A DNA stretch of 64,000 nucleotides from Malaya genurostris (taxonomy: Eukaryota; Arthropoda; Insecta; Diptera; Culicidae), in contig NC_080572.1 in the NCBI RefSeq assembly GCF_030247185.1, positions 231,013,336 through 231,077,335 of the forward strand, read 5' to 3'. Under the pieces are notes generated by a model. That model was not told where the DNA came from. It saw nothing but the letters and a program-made list of their open reading frames with translations, and searched no databases. The position numbers and the translations under genes were made by a program. This document shows positions 13,806 through 25,685 of this stretch, one piece after another; positions within the stretch are counted from its first letter, which is position 1; every line of letters starts with the position of its first letter.

Positions 13806-15625
13806 GATTAATCCACCTAGCAGTGAGATGATACCTTTTTTTATCAATCCGCATGTGTTTTTTGCATGAATATTCTTCGGTGTTTAAGTTTTCATTACAT
13901 TATTTTAATGACCGTCGTTTTAAGCGACAATTTGAGATTGTAATCACTCATTACTCTGTAATGTCGAAACTGCAAATACAATCGAATTTAAATCTAGAAG
14001 TGTGATAATCGATTAAACATGCCATGATATGTAAGTTCCACTACTTCCAGAGCCGGTATTCAGGAACCAGCATAACCCAAACCGATTCGTATGGCCATAT
14101 GACGAATAAATTACAACAGTTTTGAGTTCAACTTTGAAGCATAATTGGATAAAATTAATAAATTTTTGTATGTGTGTATAAAACTAATTATTTTGTATAT
14201 AAGTTTATTTTAATTTGAATTTTTGTTTCTGAAATTTGATTAGGCTTTTTTTGAGAAAACGATTGAGCTTTGAGAAACGATTTTATACTGGAACCGGAAT
14301 TCTAAAATCGGTATGGCCGAAGTCAGATAAATTCACCTGAATAGCTGTATAGTTTACATTTGTTTCAAAATATTTGAAAATCAGTGAAGACATCTTTGAG
14401 AAATCATAGCACGAATTAAATTTTTAGGTGCCTTCTGAATCGACAACTGAATACCACTAAAACTGAATTTTTTATCGACTATCCAAATCTGCTAACCCGA
14501 TAAACCTGATTAATTTATGTGGAATAGACATTTTTATACCAATCACCCTGTATCCCCGAAACCGGAAGTTGGATCTGACTGAAGATCAAGATGTTTTATA
14601 AAATCTTGAAACTTTTCATTTGAATCTTAGATCAGTTCAGCCATCTACGAGAAGAATGAGTTACACAACTTTGATTTCGTTTCATATATCATCCTGTAAT
14701 TCCGGAACCAGAGGTCGGAACCAAACATAATTCAGGAACTTTGTTTGGGAGCATACGACTTTTCGTATGAATCTGAATTTGTAGAAAAGAAATTTTCAGA
14801 GAAAATTGAGTGAAATTATTTGTCACACACGCATTTGCTGATCTCGACGAACTGATTCGAATGGTATATGGATGTTATGTTCTTCCAGCATTTATTGCTG
14901 TAAGTAGTTTAAAACAATATAATTTAAAAAAAATCTGCCATCATCTGGTTTATATATGTCATATTCGAACGATTATGTTGCCAAAAACGAGCCGTGCTAA
15001 AATCGGTCCGAAGCAAATTGTCATGAAAAAGGATGCTGTACACAGTCTTTTTGGTACTTAGAAACAATTGAATGTAACAGAATAAAAAATCGTGTTTTCC
15101 GTTGCTCCCAAGCATTGCTTTGTCATACAGCGCTCAAAACTCCTACTGCTGGAATAAGGGGAAAAGTCGTTTACACAAAAATATTGATATCTCCGTTAAA
15201 AATGGACGGATTTTAACAATCTATGGCTTGTTGGATAGCTATTACTGTGCCGAATCTAAGTCTGAAAACATATTCTGTTTTCAAGGTCAATTGTGACAGA
15301 TACTGTCAAAAAACTGAAAATTTTGACATAAAACTTCGTATAACTCAAAAAGTGAACATCCGATCTCAAAACCATTCAATAGCGTTTTGGGTGACGGGGA
15401 GACCTTTCATTTGCGACTAGTTTGATCAAAATCGGTCCAGCCATCTCTGAGATCTCGACCTCTTAGTTGACAACACACATACAGACACACACACACACAC
15501 AGACATTTGCTCAGTTCGTCGAGCTGAATCGATTGGTATATGTCATTCGGCCCTCCGGGCCTCGGAAAAATTTTCGAAAGTTTGAGCGAATTCCATACCT
15601 ATTTTTTATATATATAAAAAAAGGT
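13806..15625 (-). repeat. R-family repeat, long copy R1
   Basis: A 1.8-kb copy whose inverted partner is 28398-30131. Its ends are 'TAATCCACCTAGCAGTGAGA' (13811) and 'GGCCCTCCGGGCCTCGG' (15550). Two core boxes ending in TCGAATGGTATATG or TCGATTGGTATATG occur at about 14836 and 15507, each after a trace of the CA seed. Short frames inside (14810-15061, 15102-15296) are partly conserved in the partner copy, but frame and start differ, so I do not treat them as genes. Confidence 0.8.
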
Positions 15626-15644
15626 AAAAACGCGAAAAGGAACA

Positions 15645-15712
15645 CCTTCATACATACACACACATACATTTTCCGATTTCGTCGAGCTGAGTAGAATGGT
15701 ATAAAACACTAT
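15645..15712 (-). repeat. R-family core box fragment
   Basis: A short 'CATACATACACACACATACA' run followed by TTTCGTCGAGCTGAGTAGAATGG-type core box, immediately beside R1. Confidence 0.6.
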
Positions 15713-16099
15713 GAGTCTCCGAAGCTTCGATCAAAAGTCGGTTCCCCCCGCACCTGTGTTCTATTACCTGTCTATAGCAAAAGAAAAATTGCAAACATTT
15801 ATGAGTAAATCATTCACAGGCCCACAAACGAAAATAATTTTCATTTACGAAACAGATTACGTTGTGCAAATCTATAGTTCTAATCAAAATATTAATCTAA
15901 ATCTAATTTGGATTACTCACCAAAGTGTACCAATTACTGAGAAAATAAAATACGTCTGTAATCATATTTTTCCTCTCCCTTCCATTCTTGCGTAATAGTC
16001 TTGAAAAGCAGAGTCAAGTCGAATCACATATTCTTCCCTAACTGTGGGAAAAATATATTAAACATATTCTACCGAACCGTAATAACACGATGGGCTTAC
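15713..16099. other. Non-coding DNA, nothing recognised
   Basis: A 94-codon plus frame (15711-15995) has no family resemblance. Confidence 0.35.
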
Positions 16100-17944
16100 G
16101 TTCTGTCAAACTAGTGGAAACGAGACACAGCCGTGCCAAAACGTGATTGCAGATATAGGATTTCAGCCAGGAAGCCAATGGTAAGGCACCAGGGCGGCCT
16201 CAAAATGGTGCAGTTTTTACTCTAACCCGTTTGACCCGAAACCGTCTTCCGCCTTGGCCTGTGCTGGCTGATCCGCCAAAAGCTCGACGGCGCGGTAGCC
16301 AGCAGTGAATGAAACACGACCACCGAATGGAGCACATTTTTTTCTTTTTTCTTTTTTTTTTGGTATCCTTCCTTCACTCTAGCTTTCCCCATCATGAGCT
16401 GAGTTAATTTCGGTTCTCTCGGGCCATCAGCATCCCTTTTATTCGGGCCGACTGATGGGTTCGTTCGAACTGGCGAGAATACGGGGCTGATGAAAGTGTG
16501 CTCCTGTACTGTACTGTTATAGCACAGGATGGGTTGGTGGTTTTTCGGACAGTTGATGATAGCAAACTGGTTTCACCAGAAATGTCACACAGAGCAAGAG
16601 TGTCGGAATGGGTTGAATGTCGCATTTCTGGGCTGACAACGGCTGACTGAAGATTAGCTTTTCAGGAGGTGCGATTCAGCCCCGATCTGCTGATGAAGTT
16701 TACGGTCAAACAACTAATGGAGTTGTGCCCATCAGGCACCCTCTGCCTATAGTCTGTACTTAATTTGTTGTCCCGATTATATGGCGAAGTCATCAACAGT
16801 GGAATGACACCATCCGCCATCCTAATGACCATGTGACCGAGTGTGTCTGTATCTGTGTGTGTGTGTGTGTGGGTGTGTGAATCGTGCTCAAAACCGTGTG
16901 GGTGGGTGGGTTCGGATGTTAGCCGTTGTTCCAACGACACATGGACGGATAGAGATAGATAGATGGAGTGTGCTGCTGATGGTGCGAATGTTTGGACTGA
17001 GTCCGGGACGGAAATGGAACCGCGCGAATGCTTTGTTGTAATGTAAATTGTCAATTATCGCACGTCGGCACGGCTGGGTGGGCAAACGCGATTAGGCTAA
17101 CAGGGCTATCTGATGAATAATGGCAGCCAAATGGGGACCTCTTCAGTCAAGGATTTCCACTTTGCAGCGAATCGTGGCGAATGGCAATACTTGAGAATGT
17201 TTGAGTTTTGAGTTTGAGTTAGTATGAATGCTAACAGGATATACCAATTAGTTGTCTCGGAATATCGCACACCTTCTAGTCATTATGCGATGTTTGGTCT
17301 CATCGAATCAACAATATTTGGATATCTTGACATGGATAAACATCGTAAACTGGATGTAAGACAACATTTATCCATGTCAAAATATCCAAATATTATGTAA
17401 TGTAATGATCCTTGAACTTTGTTTTGAATGCTTTATCTAATAATCAAAATTCCCATGATTTAAGGAAATTCAAGGAATCACTTAATTTTGCATGATTCCA
17501 AGTGATTCCTGAGAAACATTCAATAAGTCCCAGGACTGATACATAGATGGCGTTACCTTCAAAATTTCCATATTATTTTTCATAATTACCAACCGTCAAA
17601 AGTTTCCAGGTAGCACACGTTGTTACATTTTGATACCTGTATGTCACCTAAAATTATTTTTGCTATGTCAACAAAAAAGCGAACGTATGAGGCGAAACTT
17701 GTGCGATTTACCAATTGCTGCCAAACAAATATCACATTAAACGAATTGCGTGCCAAATCGTGTTCGTAGTTTTCACCACCCTCCCTCGATTTCAATAAAA
17801 CTTTCTGTACATATGGACTTTTTGAAACCGTTTTTTTGTTTCCTAAATTGATCCAGACTGTGTTTTTTTAACCATTTTTCTTTCAAATTGCTTCAGTTGA
17901 CAAATAACAAGCCGAACAAAAAAAGTTCTGTGTGAGCAGAAAAG
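16100..17944. other. Unique-looking DNA of higher complexity
   Basis: This stretch has higher GC (notably 16190-17100), no repeat partner in the window, a short (GT)n run at 16856-16870, and several overlapping frames with no domain. It resembles conserved-type intronic or regulatory DNA. It also contains the hairpin at 17313-17394. Confidence 0.4.
17313..17394. ncRNA. Precursor-like hairpin, 28-bp stem and 26-nt loop
   Basis: Bases 17313-17340 pair with 17367-17394 with a single mismatch; the sense arm begins AATATTTGGATAT and ends CATGGATAAA. The pairing stops sharply at the arm ends. Total length of 82 nt is within the range of insect microRNA precursors, and the surroundings are unique rather than repetitive. 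A tiny palindromic MITE is the alternative. There is no expression evidence. Confidence 0.3.
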
Positions 17945-18785
17945 ATATAAATATAAAACCTGTTTTAGATTACCTAGTGGGGTGATGATGTTTTTCTCGT
18001 GTTACTCATGTTTTCAACAATTCTACTAAGGAATTCTTCAAAAAACTTGTATTTAAATATTGAAAAGGAACAAAAAAGTTTGTTTGGGTATGTATGCCAT
18101 AACTTTGACAGTTTTAACCCAAGTGAATAGGAATGCTTCGTTTTTTTTTGCATTTTCGCTCTAAATGGCGGTTTATAATTTTAAATACATACACCCTGTT
18201 GTTCAGGAACCGGAAGTAAGATCCTAGCGAAAGTCAAAAGCAGTCTATATATGATATGACGTTAGCACTTTTATTTGACTCTAAAATGTGAAAATTGAGG
18301 TTTTCTGAGAAAATGAAGAGTTCCGTTTTTGAGTTCTGGGCCACTATTTACGATACTCCAGGAAACGAGAACTCAGAAAAGGTAAAGGTGAAATCGGATA
18401 GTTTGACCAACAACAGTTTAGGACCAAATTTCGAAGAATTTTTACGTTTTTTGCATTATCGCGCTTTATGACAGGTTGCAATTTCCTGCATTTCCGAAAT
18501 TGGAAGCCAAATCTGGATGAAATTCTACATCAACTTATGGAAACATAATATTATTCATTTAAATCTGAGTTTGCGAAGACCGGTCTGGCCGTTTCTGAGA
18601 AATTGAAGTGATTTTCGGTTTGGAGCGCTTGAGCACTTTTCCGATACTTCCTAAACCAGAAACTTTACCCGGCTTTACCCAAAATCATCGTATTTGATTA
18701 TAAACTATGCGGCTATTTGAATGTATTTGGTTTAGTTTTCCAGGTCACGTTTGAAACCACACTCTCGGAAATAAATTTTTGCCTT
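17945..18785 (-). repeat. R-family copy, inverted relative to its neighbour
   Basis: Begins with 'AAAACCTGTTTTAGATTACC' and 'TAGTGGGGTGATGATG', the R end, and contains several degenerate 'GAACCGGAAGT' words. It abuts the R copy in the other direction at about 18786. Confidence 0.6.
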
Positions 18786-19450
18786 GCTCATATAGAAAGG
18801 CTATACAATTATTTTGAAAACCGACTTTTGAACCGAAGCCCGGAGGGCCGAATGTCATATACCATTCGACTCAGCTCACCAAACTGAGAAAATGTCTGTG
18901 TGTATGTGGCAAATAATGTCACTCGATTTTCTCAGAGATGGCTGAACCGATTTTCACAAACTCAAACTCGAATGAAAAGTCTTAAAGTCCCATAGATTGC
19001 TATTGAATTTTATCTCGATCCGACCTCCGGTTCCGGAATTACAGGGTGATATGCGCAAAAAAATGAAAAAAATGTTACTCTTTTTCCTCAGAGATGGCGT
19101 GACCGATTCTCTCAAACTTAGATTCAAGCGAAAATCTTATGGTCCCATAGCTTGGTTTTGAATTTTGTATCTGTATCCGACTTCCGGTTCCGAAATTACA
19201 GGGCAATATGTGCAAATCTGTGAGAAAATGCGTACTCAATTTTCTCGTAAATCTCTTAACCGATTTTTACCAACCAAGATGCAAATGAAAGGTCTTAAAA
19301 TTCTTCAAAAAGTTTCCGAAAAGTTGATCCAGATCCGATTTTTGGTTCCGGTATAACAGCGCGAAAAGTGATTTTTTTTCAATTTCATGAGGATTTTTTC
19401 AAAAGTGATGGAGAAATAAAATAAATTTTATAAAATTTACTGATAAATCC
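18786..19450 (+). repeat. R-family copy with internal tandem units
   Basis: Starts 'CTCATATAGAAAGGCTATAC', then 'CCCGGAGGGCCGAATGTC', the core box, a short TG run, and three degenerate ~155-bp units. Each unit has a 'CTCAGAGATGGCTGAACCG' type head and a 'CGACTTCCGGTTCCG', 'ATTACAGGG' type tail (tails at about 19020, 19180 and 19340). The end is 'AATCCATCTAGTTGG' near 19445. Confidence 0.75.
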
Positions 19451-20484
19451 ATCTAGTTGGCAGACCTCGTTAGTTGGTGAATATATAAATCTACTATGGA
19501 ACTACTAGTCCCGGTTTCCGCTTCCGAACGCACCCATAATAGTGATGAAAAGCTCTAAAACCGGAACTTACTTCGATTTATCAGCAACGGTTAAACCGAT
19601 TTTTATAAATCTTGATTCAAATTAAATCTCTCAGTACCTTAAAAGATACTGTGCAATTTCATCTTGATCCGACTTCCCCAAATTATAGGGCAATGAGAAT
19701 AAAAACTTTCAAACTGTCATACAAAATGATGCAAAATCGGTTCGCTTCGGTACGTGCTGGTACGGAAAAAGAAAAACACACAGCGTGCTTAGTTCAATGC
19801 TGTATAGCGTGCAGGGCTGCCACATTTAAATCTATATTAACTTGACATCACTGTTTACAAATTGAAAAGATTGTGGTAGTTTAAACCCAACAAAAGTTTT
19901 AGATTTTATTCAAGTTTGAAAAAAAAATCTTGACAGAAGCTTCTAGTGATGTTTTTGAAAATATAAGTAAGGTGAGAATGTTATCATTACACGAATGGGA
20001 TTAAAAATGGTTTTTACACTTATCAGCCTATCATTCTGGAACCGAAATTCTTATTCGTAAGAAATTCGGTGGGTTTATTTGGAATTGTAAGACCTTTTAT
20101 TTGAATAGAAATTTTTTACGGTCATATAAAATGGTTTTTGGTTTCAACTGGACCCATTATTTACTTCAAACCGTCATTTAAATGTGCAGAAAATTTAGAA
20201 ATTCCTTTAAATTGGGCTCAAAATTGTCTCTATTGGTAGTTCATATTAGTTGATAGTTGAATGAACCGAATTTCACTATATCGGCATCCAGTTTTCGTTT
20301 CCAGAAGTTCTGGAAATGGTAGTAAAAAACTTTAAAATAGAGCTCACTTCATTTTCTCATATATGATTGAATCGATTTTCACATTTAAATTCAAATGTGG
20401 TATGTAAATACCTTATGATAAAAAAAGAACCGGAATTTTCATTTTAAAATTCCCGCGCTTGTCCAATCGGTAAACTTTTATTCT
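19451..20484. other. Diverged repeat DNA, R-like in part
   Basis: At 19590-19690 there is one more degenerate R unit ('CTTGATCCGACTTCCCC', 'AATTATAGGGCAATGAG'). The rest, including words like 'CATTCTGGAACCGAAATTC', seems to be old R sequence. No gene. Confidence 0.4.
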
Positions 20485-20836
20485 CTCAACGTTGGCAACA
20501 CTTTTATACACATTCTGTCAAATTTTGATGCATATCGTACGATTAATTTTTGTTTGGCGTCCATACAAAGAAGTTGAAAAATTTTCGTGTGGCGATTTTT
20601 ATAATGGATGAAAATTTAGAACAACGTGCGTGCATCAAATTTTGTGTTGCAAATGGATTTAAATGTTTCGAAACGTTGAAAATGTTAGAAAAGGCCTTTG
20701 GTGAATCGTGTCTACGAAAAACACAGGCATACGAGTGGTATAAACGCTTCAAAGGTGGCCGTACAAGCTTGGATCATGATGAGATCCCTGGCCGCCCAAC
20801 AACATCTGTTACTGAAGAAAACAAGAACAACACAGT
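20485..20836 (+). mobile_element. Truncated mariner-like element
   Basis: The leader with 'CAACGTTGGCAACAC' and 'TTCTGTCAAATTT' resembles the leader of the copy at 46740-47460, so both belong to one subfamily. Homology ends near 20836, where R-like DNA follows; everything downstream of the DNA-binding domain is missing. Confidence 0.6.
20604..20836 (+). pseudogene. Mariner transposase, N-terminal fragment
   Basis: From the ATG at 20604 the frame encodes MDENLEQRACIKFCVANGF, followed by AYEWYKRFKGGRTSLD and GRPTTSVTEEN. This is the helix-turn-helix (HTH_48/Mos-type) domain of mariner-family transposases, which binds the element's terminal repeats; a full protein would be about 340-350 residues with a DDD catalytic core. 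Here only ~78 family residues remain before the frame runs into unrelated sequence, so no catalytic domain is present. The frame up to that point is intact. The family assignment is secure; activity is excluded. Confidence 0.8.
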
Positions 20837-21016
20837 GAGTTCAATTTTAGATATTTTTCACCACTATCTCCGGTATTCCCAGAGCCGGAAGGGGGGTCAA
20901 ATGTATGGACGAGATCGGTTCATATGGCACACAAATAACATTTTAAGGTTTTTGTATAACGGTATATTATATTGAACACTCTTGACGCCATAATTCCGCA
21001 TAACATTACGTAACAC
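20837..21016. other. R-like repeat fragment
   Basis: 'GTATTCCCAGAGCCGGAAGG' and 'GATCGGTTCATATGGC' resemble R-family interior words. No gene. Confidence 0.35.
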
Positions 21017-21017
21017 G

Positions 21018-21042
21018 TTTATTTATTTATTTATTTATTTGG
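21018..21042. repeat. (TTTA)n tail of the LINE
   Basis: About five TTTA units on the plus strand, which read AAAT at the 3' end of the minus-strand LINE and mark its terminus. Confidence 0.85.
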
Positions 21043-22836
21043 GGAGCAGGGAAAAGCCCGATGGAGATGAAATATAGCAATCTCTCTCTCCAGCAGGCAT
21101 AAAACATCCTCATCTTTTCTATCAACAGATTACAATGATCCAACAGATACATTTACGTCTAAAACTAACAATTAAAACTAACAGTTAAAGCTAAACCACT
21201 AACCCTAAAACTAGTTGATGACACAATATTACAGCATTACAGAGCAGCTTCCTTGAAAGGCGAGATGGAAGAAAAAAGTGGATATGAAGATGGACGAAGA
21301 AGGTTAGTTGAGGGAGCAGTGAGTGAGCGTGGACAAACGACGGGGTTAGAACCGGCATGTAGATCTAATTAGTGAAGACGAATAAAGTGACAGGGAGGGC
21401 GAACGGGTTAGTTTCGGCGAATCTGATTAGATTCTAATGAAAATGGTGAACATTTATTTACTGGATAGTTAAGGAATCATTAATTAAGCGTTTTATCGCA
21501 TTACGCGAGAGATGAAAATCAAAGACCTGCGAGCAACTGTTAAATAAACGACACATACTGAGAAACGGTTCATTATATCCGTAGTTAGTTCTAGCACGAG
21601 GAATTCGTAAAAATGGATGTGAACGAAGATTGCGACGATGGATGTCAAAGTTGACCAATCGTAGAAGATCAGGGCAATAAATATGTGATTGTATTAAATC
21701 AGCGATGAAAACAGCCCTGTAGACGTTCCTACGAATACACAGCGGATCCAGTTCGATCAGTCGGCAACGATCATTATAACTTGGAAGATTTAATGGGTCT
21801 CTCCATGGTAGATTTCGGAGAGCAAACCTAATGAATTTGCATTGAACAGCTTCAATACTATCAGTTTGATAGTGAGGTGACCAAACGTCAGCCGCATATT
21901 CAAGCGATGATCGGACTAGTGCACAATAAATTTGTTAACGAAATTTTTGGTAATTCGAAATATGAAGCCTAAGAGTTTCGATGCCTTCGAAATCACGTAG
22001 TCAAAGATTCTTAAAATTAAGTTTACCATCAAAAATAACTCCTTAATCTTCCACGAACGTTTCACGCTTAAGAACATTTTGCGAAAGATTGTAGTCATAT
22101 CTTATTACAGAGTGGCTGCGGGAAAATGATATGACGGAGCATTTAGAGGCGTTTAATACCATCTTGTTGGAGTGACACCATTCCACGAATGTAATCAATT
22201 GAGCTTGCAAAAAGTGTGTATCTTCTTGTTTTTTGATCAGATGTTAGAGTTCAAAGTCATCAACATTTCAGTAAGAAGTGCAGATCATTAAGGTAGAGTG
22301 AAAATATATATGGTCCTAAGTGACTTCCTTGAGGTACTGCAGAACTCACAGCAAACGGTGATGTTGTACAGTTTCCTATTTTCTGTTCAGTTTAGCAATT
22401 GTTATTTGATGGTTTATTTATCAAATGTCACTGAGAAATCAGTGTAGATAGCGTTTACCTGTAGACGAGATTGCATGGATTGCATGATAAAAGATGTGTA
22501 AGTTACTAGGTTAGTAGATGTTGACCGTTTAGACATAAATCCGTGTTGATTTCCAGATATATAGTCGTTGCACTTATGAGTTATGAAGTCGAGAACAATG
22601 ATTTCAAATAACTTGGACATATCACATAGGGAGGTTATTCCACGGTAATTTGTAATATCTGATTTGTTGCTTTTCTCAAAAACCGGGAAAATGAAAATTT
22701 TTTTACAGAGGTCAGGAAATGTTCCCAACTGAAGGAACATGTTGAACAGCATTGCCAGTGGTGGGACGAAGCTATCCAAGCACTTAGTACTATTGAAGGA
22801 ATACCATCAGGTCTTGCGTTTGTAAAGCTTTTTAAT

Positions 22837-23725
22837 TTAAGGGAGGGGGGGAGTAGGGTCCAAACGATGAAAAATATCATCATTTTTGAGAACTTTTTTC
22901 AGAGTTATCGTGCAACAAAATAAATTCAAATTTTTTGCATGATAAAAAGCATCATTCGAACAACATATTGTAATTTTCTCGTGGAAAAATATTGAGAAAT
23001 AAGTCCGTGAAGAGGTATTTTTGAGAACGCTTCTTAAAAATCATGATTTGCGGTGTCCACTGTATCTCAGCGCAGACTGATAAGAAGTCAACAAACCAAA
23101 GCAACATAGATAGAGTAGATGTTTTTTTAGACCCCAACGTTTCTGTTTGATTTTTTTGTTAATTTTTTTAATTTTTGGTGGTTGTTCAAAGTAAAAACTA
23201 CGATTTTTCACGAAAAAAATTCGCCATTTTGTAGCTGTAAAACCTCCCCAAAGTAACAAACAAGGAAAAGGAAAACGTTGGGGTCTGGTTTTTATGTGTA
23301 GAAAGTGAGTGCAAAATTTGAAAAAAATTGGTTCAGTAGTTTTTGAATGACGATGGACACGGACTTTCAAAACCTGCTTTCGAGAAAAACGCGTTCAAAG
23401 TTTTGTGTCTATAAAATCATTGGAAACAATTTATTACTCAAGGGAGCCCGTAGGGTCTAACATTTTCACAAAATCATATTTTTTCTTTTGTATTCTTTTA
23501 TAATGAAACATTTCAAGAATGTTTTGAAGCAGAAATCTTGGGCCTGTGCGCCTCTTACTACTTCGCAGTTTGAGATAAGCAAAAATAAAGGCCCATAACT
23601 TGCCGAGTTTTTCTTCGATAGGCTTGAAAATTGCACAGAATATTCTTGAAATGTTTTACTATGAGAAAATACAAAGAAAATAATAAATGATTTTTCAAAA
23701 GTGTTAGACCCTACCCGCCCCTTAA
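22837..23725. mobile_element. TTAA-flanked MITE (piggyBac-type) inside the LINE
   Basis: TTAA lies at both edges (22837-22840 and 23722-23725). The ends just inside are GGGAGGGGGGGAGTAGGGTC on the left and, reading inward, GGGGCGGGTAGGGTCTAAC on the right. LINE coding sequence continues on both sides, so the insertion point is precise. No transposase is encoded. TTAA duplication with G-rich ends points to piggyBac-mobilised MITEs. A second left-like end lies inside at about 23441, so the element may be composite. Confidence 0.75.
23441..23725. repeat. Inner fold-back MITE sharing the right end
   Basis: 'CAAGGGAGCCCGTAGGGTCT' at 23442 is a second left end. From there to 23725 the two halves are inverted copies (for example 'GAAACATTTCAAGAAT' against 'ATTCTTGAAATGTTTTAC'). 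It would stand alone as a ~285-bp MITE. Confidence 0.6.
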
Positions 23726-24470
23726 AGCATGCCTTACTTATCATAGTCGGTGTAAAAGTAGGGTGTGGTCCAGCAGGGATACGAAGAGGAACGTTGTTTA
23801 TCGCTCTAGATACTTTGGAACTGCTGAGGATTTCATCGGAGAAAACGCTACTGAAGTGCCTTCGAAATAAGTTGCAGGTATCAGGCAAGGTGGATGATTG
23901 AACCTCTCCGAGCGACCTATGAGTAGGCAGTCCTGTTTCTTTACGTTGTCCATTAACGTGACACCAAAAGCTCTTTGGGTTTTTCTTTAAATTACTTTGA
24001 ACTCGAAGAAAGTGGGTGTTATATAATGATCTGTTCAGACGTTAATATCGATTATTAAGATATACATAATGAGACCTCAGATGTAGAGTTGGCCGCTTCG
24101 TGAGTTTTTTCAAGACAGATCTCTTAGCGCTGTTTAATTGCTTAATGGTTGGATTAGACCAAGGAGGGTAAACTGGTTTATGACATTTTCTTTTAGGTAC
24201 GAACTGATCAAAAGAATATGAGATTATATTTGTCAATGATGCAGCCGCATAGTTTCCATCATTGTTTGATAAAATAGTCTACAAGTTTAGTGAAAATAGG
24301 AACTGATTCATTGCGTTGAAGTTTGCTTTCTTGTAACACGTGTTCTATATGAAAAATATTTGATGTAGGATATCTCTACCTTGACCGGACTGAAAGGACA
24401 CCGAATCATTGGATACTGTAGAAAGTAATATACCAGAGCTTGATAGTGGTATGTAAATAATTGGAATTTT

Positions 24471-25081
24471 TCAAATGTGAGCAATTTTAATTGATAAAAA
24501 AATATATAAATCTAAGGAAAATGTATCAGAAACAACCTTCTGCATTATTTTGAATGCAATCATTTTACTCTTTAAAATAAAAAAATGCATGATTTTAACA
24601 AACGAAAACGTAAGTCGAAATATTAATTATTTTAATATGATATCTTATTATCAGTGGCGACAAGTTCCATGAAATATTGGAGGGGCACAAAAAATTATTA
24701 CTACTAATCATTGAACTTTGCAATATGTAAAGCATTTTTATAAAGGAAACGGAGAGATTAAGGCAAATAAGAAGCAACTAAGTCAAAATCACAAACATTT
24801 TCCCTACTATTCCAGTGATAACCAATATTCGTAAGTGGTAAAGAATGGCACATTTCACATTGTAGTAAATTCGTTTAAAAGTTTTAGTAACTTAGTTAAG
24901 AAATATGAAGGATTCCGGAGACGAACTACGGGGATAACAGGAAAAGTGTTATATCATAAAATATTTCTAGCAAATTTCCTAATAGTTACATATTCCAGTT
25001 GCCAAAATATTGGGGGGCATAGCTTAACTTTGCTGTTTGCCAAATTAACGACGTAACCGAGCTCAATGTTTGCTTTTTTTA
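24471..25081. other. AT-rich non-coding DNA
   Basis: No repeat partner and no coding signal. Confidence 0.4.
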
Positions 25082-25300
25082 CTGTACACGGGTTAAAATC
25101 CAATGCCAATACCATGATAAAAAATCATGAAATCATGAATCACGTTTATCATGAATAATAAGTCATGATTTCATGAGCAAATGATTGGTATCATGCACAA
25201 TAACACATCTTTCATGGAAATTTGCAATCATTTTGCTTGTGAAATTTCATGATTTTTATTAAAAAATTATGGTACCGGTAATAGACTGTTATCCGTGTAT
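25082..25300. mobile_element. Small MITE rich in ATCATGA palindromes
   Basis: The ends 'TACACGGGTTAAAATCC' and, inverted, 'TACACGGATAACAGTC' match imperfectly. The interior contains ATCATGA, TCATGAT and related words at least eight times, making it strongly self-complementary. A further related end lies at about 25590 ('TTTATTTCCGTGTG'), so a second copy may abut it (25301-25600). Confidence 0.45.
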
Positions 25301-25685
25301 GCTTTTCGTATTACCAATAATCTGTTACAAAATCTTTCAAATTATCACCGCATTCTGAAGATTCCAAGTGACATACAGGTGGAGAACAGAAGCTACAAGT
25401 TTTGAATGAAATACATTCCTCAAATAACGCTTTTTCCGGATTGTTTTTCATGGGAGAAGAATTATTGCTCTTGATTTGGATCCTTTTGATCATAAAATCA
25501 TGAACACTTATCATGACGTCAGGAAAAGTTAAAATAATTAGTTTTAGGATTTTCCAACGTTTAACTACGGTAATGGATTTATTTCCGTGTGTGCGCACTT
25601 AGCCCAAACCGGTTACCTTGAGTAATAAAAACCCCTAAATTATTCATAATACCTCAAAAAACAAAAGCAATGTTGTTTAATAGTA

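Larger units (their letters stand above)
21017..24470 (-). mobile_element. 5'-truncated non-LTR retrotransposon (LINE)
   Basis: On the minus strand the order is endonuclease-RT linker, RT, C-terminal region, 3' UTR and a terminal (AAAT)n run at about 21019-21041, the arrangement of insect non-LTR elements. The 5' end is missing. A TTAA-flanked MITE (22837-23725) splits the RT. Target duplications were not found. A Jockey/CR1-type lineage fits best, but the clade is not certain. Confidence 0.85.
21461..24470 (-). pseudogene. LINE ORF2 reverse transcriptase, broken
   Basis: Reverse transcriptase for target-primed insertion. Visible pieces, upstream to downstream: linker with HKPVYPPWSNPTIKQLNSAK (24236-24042); FRRHFSSVFSDE (23880-23840); ARPDGIPSIVL (22830-22790, the PDGIP box); NYRGITSLCDMSKLFE and QHGFMSKRSTSTNL (22670-22490); IYTDFSVTFDK; a degraded catalytic box read as NVDD instead of YADD or YVDD near 22250; KASKLLGFIFRITK (22000-21950); YGYNEPFLSMCRLFNSCSQV (21590-21530), typical of the C-terminus. 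Several frameshifts and stops separate these pieces, and the MITE interrupts the frame between 'ISKAC' and the PDGIP region. It is dead. Confidence 0.85.

Noticed and set aside
14810..15420. Small genes inside the R1 repeat
   Set aside because: Their counterparts in R2 have different starts and frame lengths; the similarity is that of the DNA repeat.
24835..25056. 73-codon plus frame
   Set aside because: No family resemblance and no neighbouring signals; expected by chance in a window of this size.
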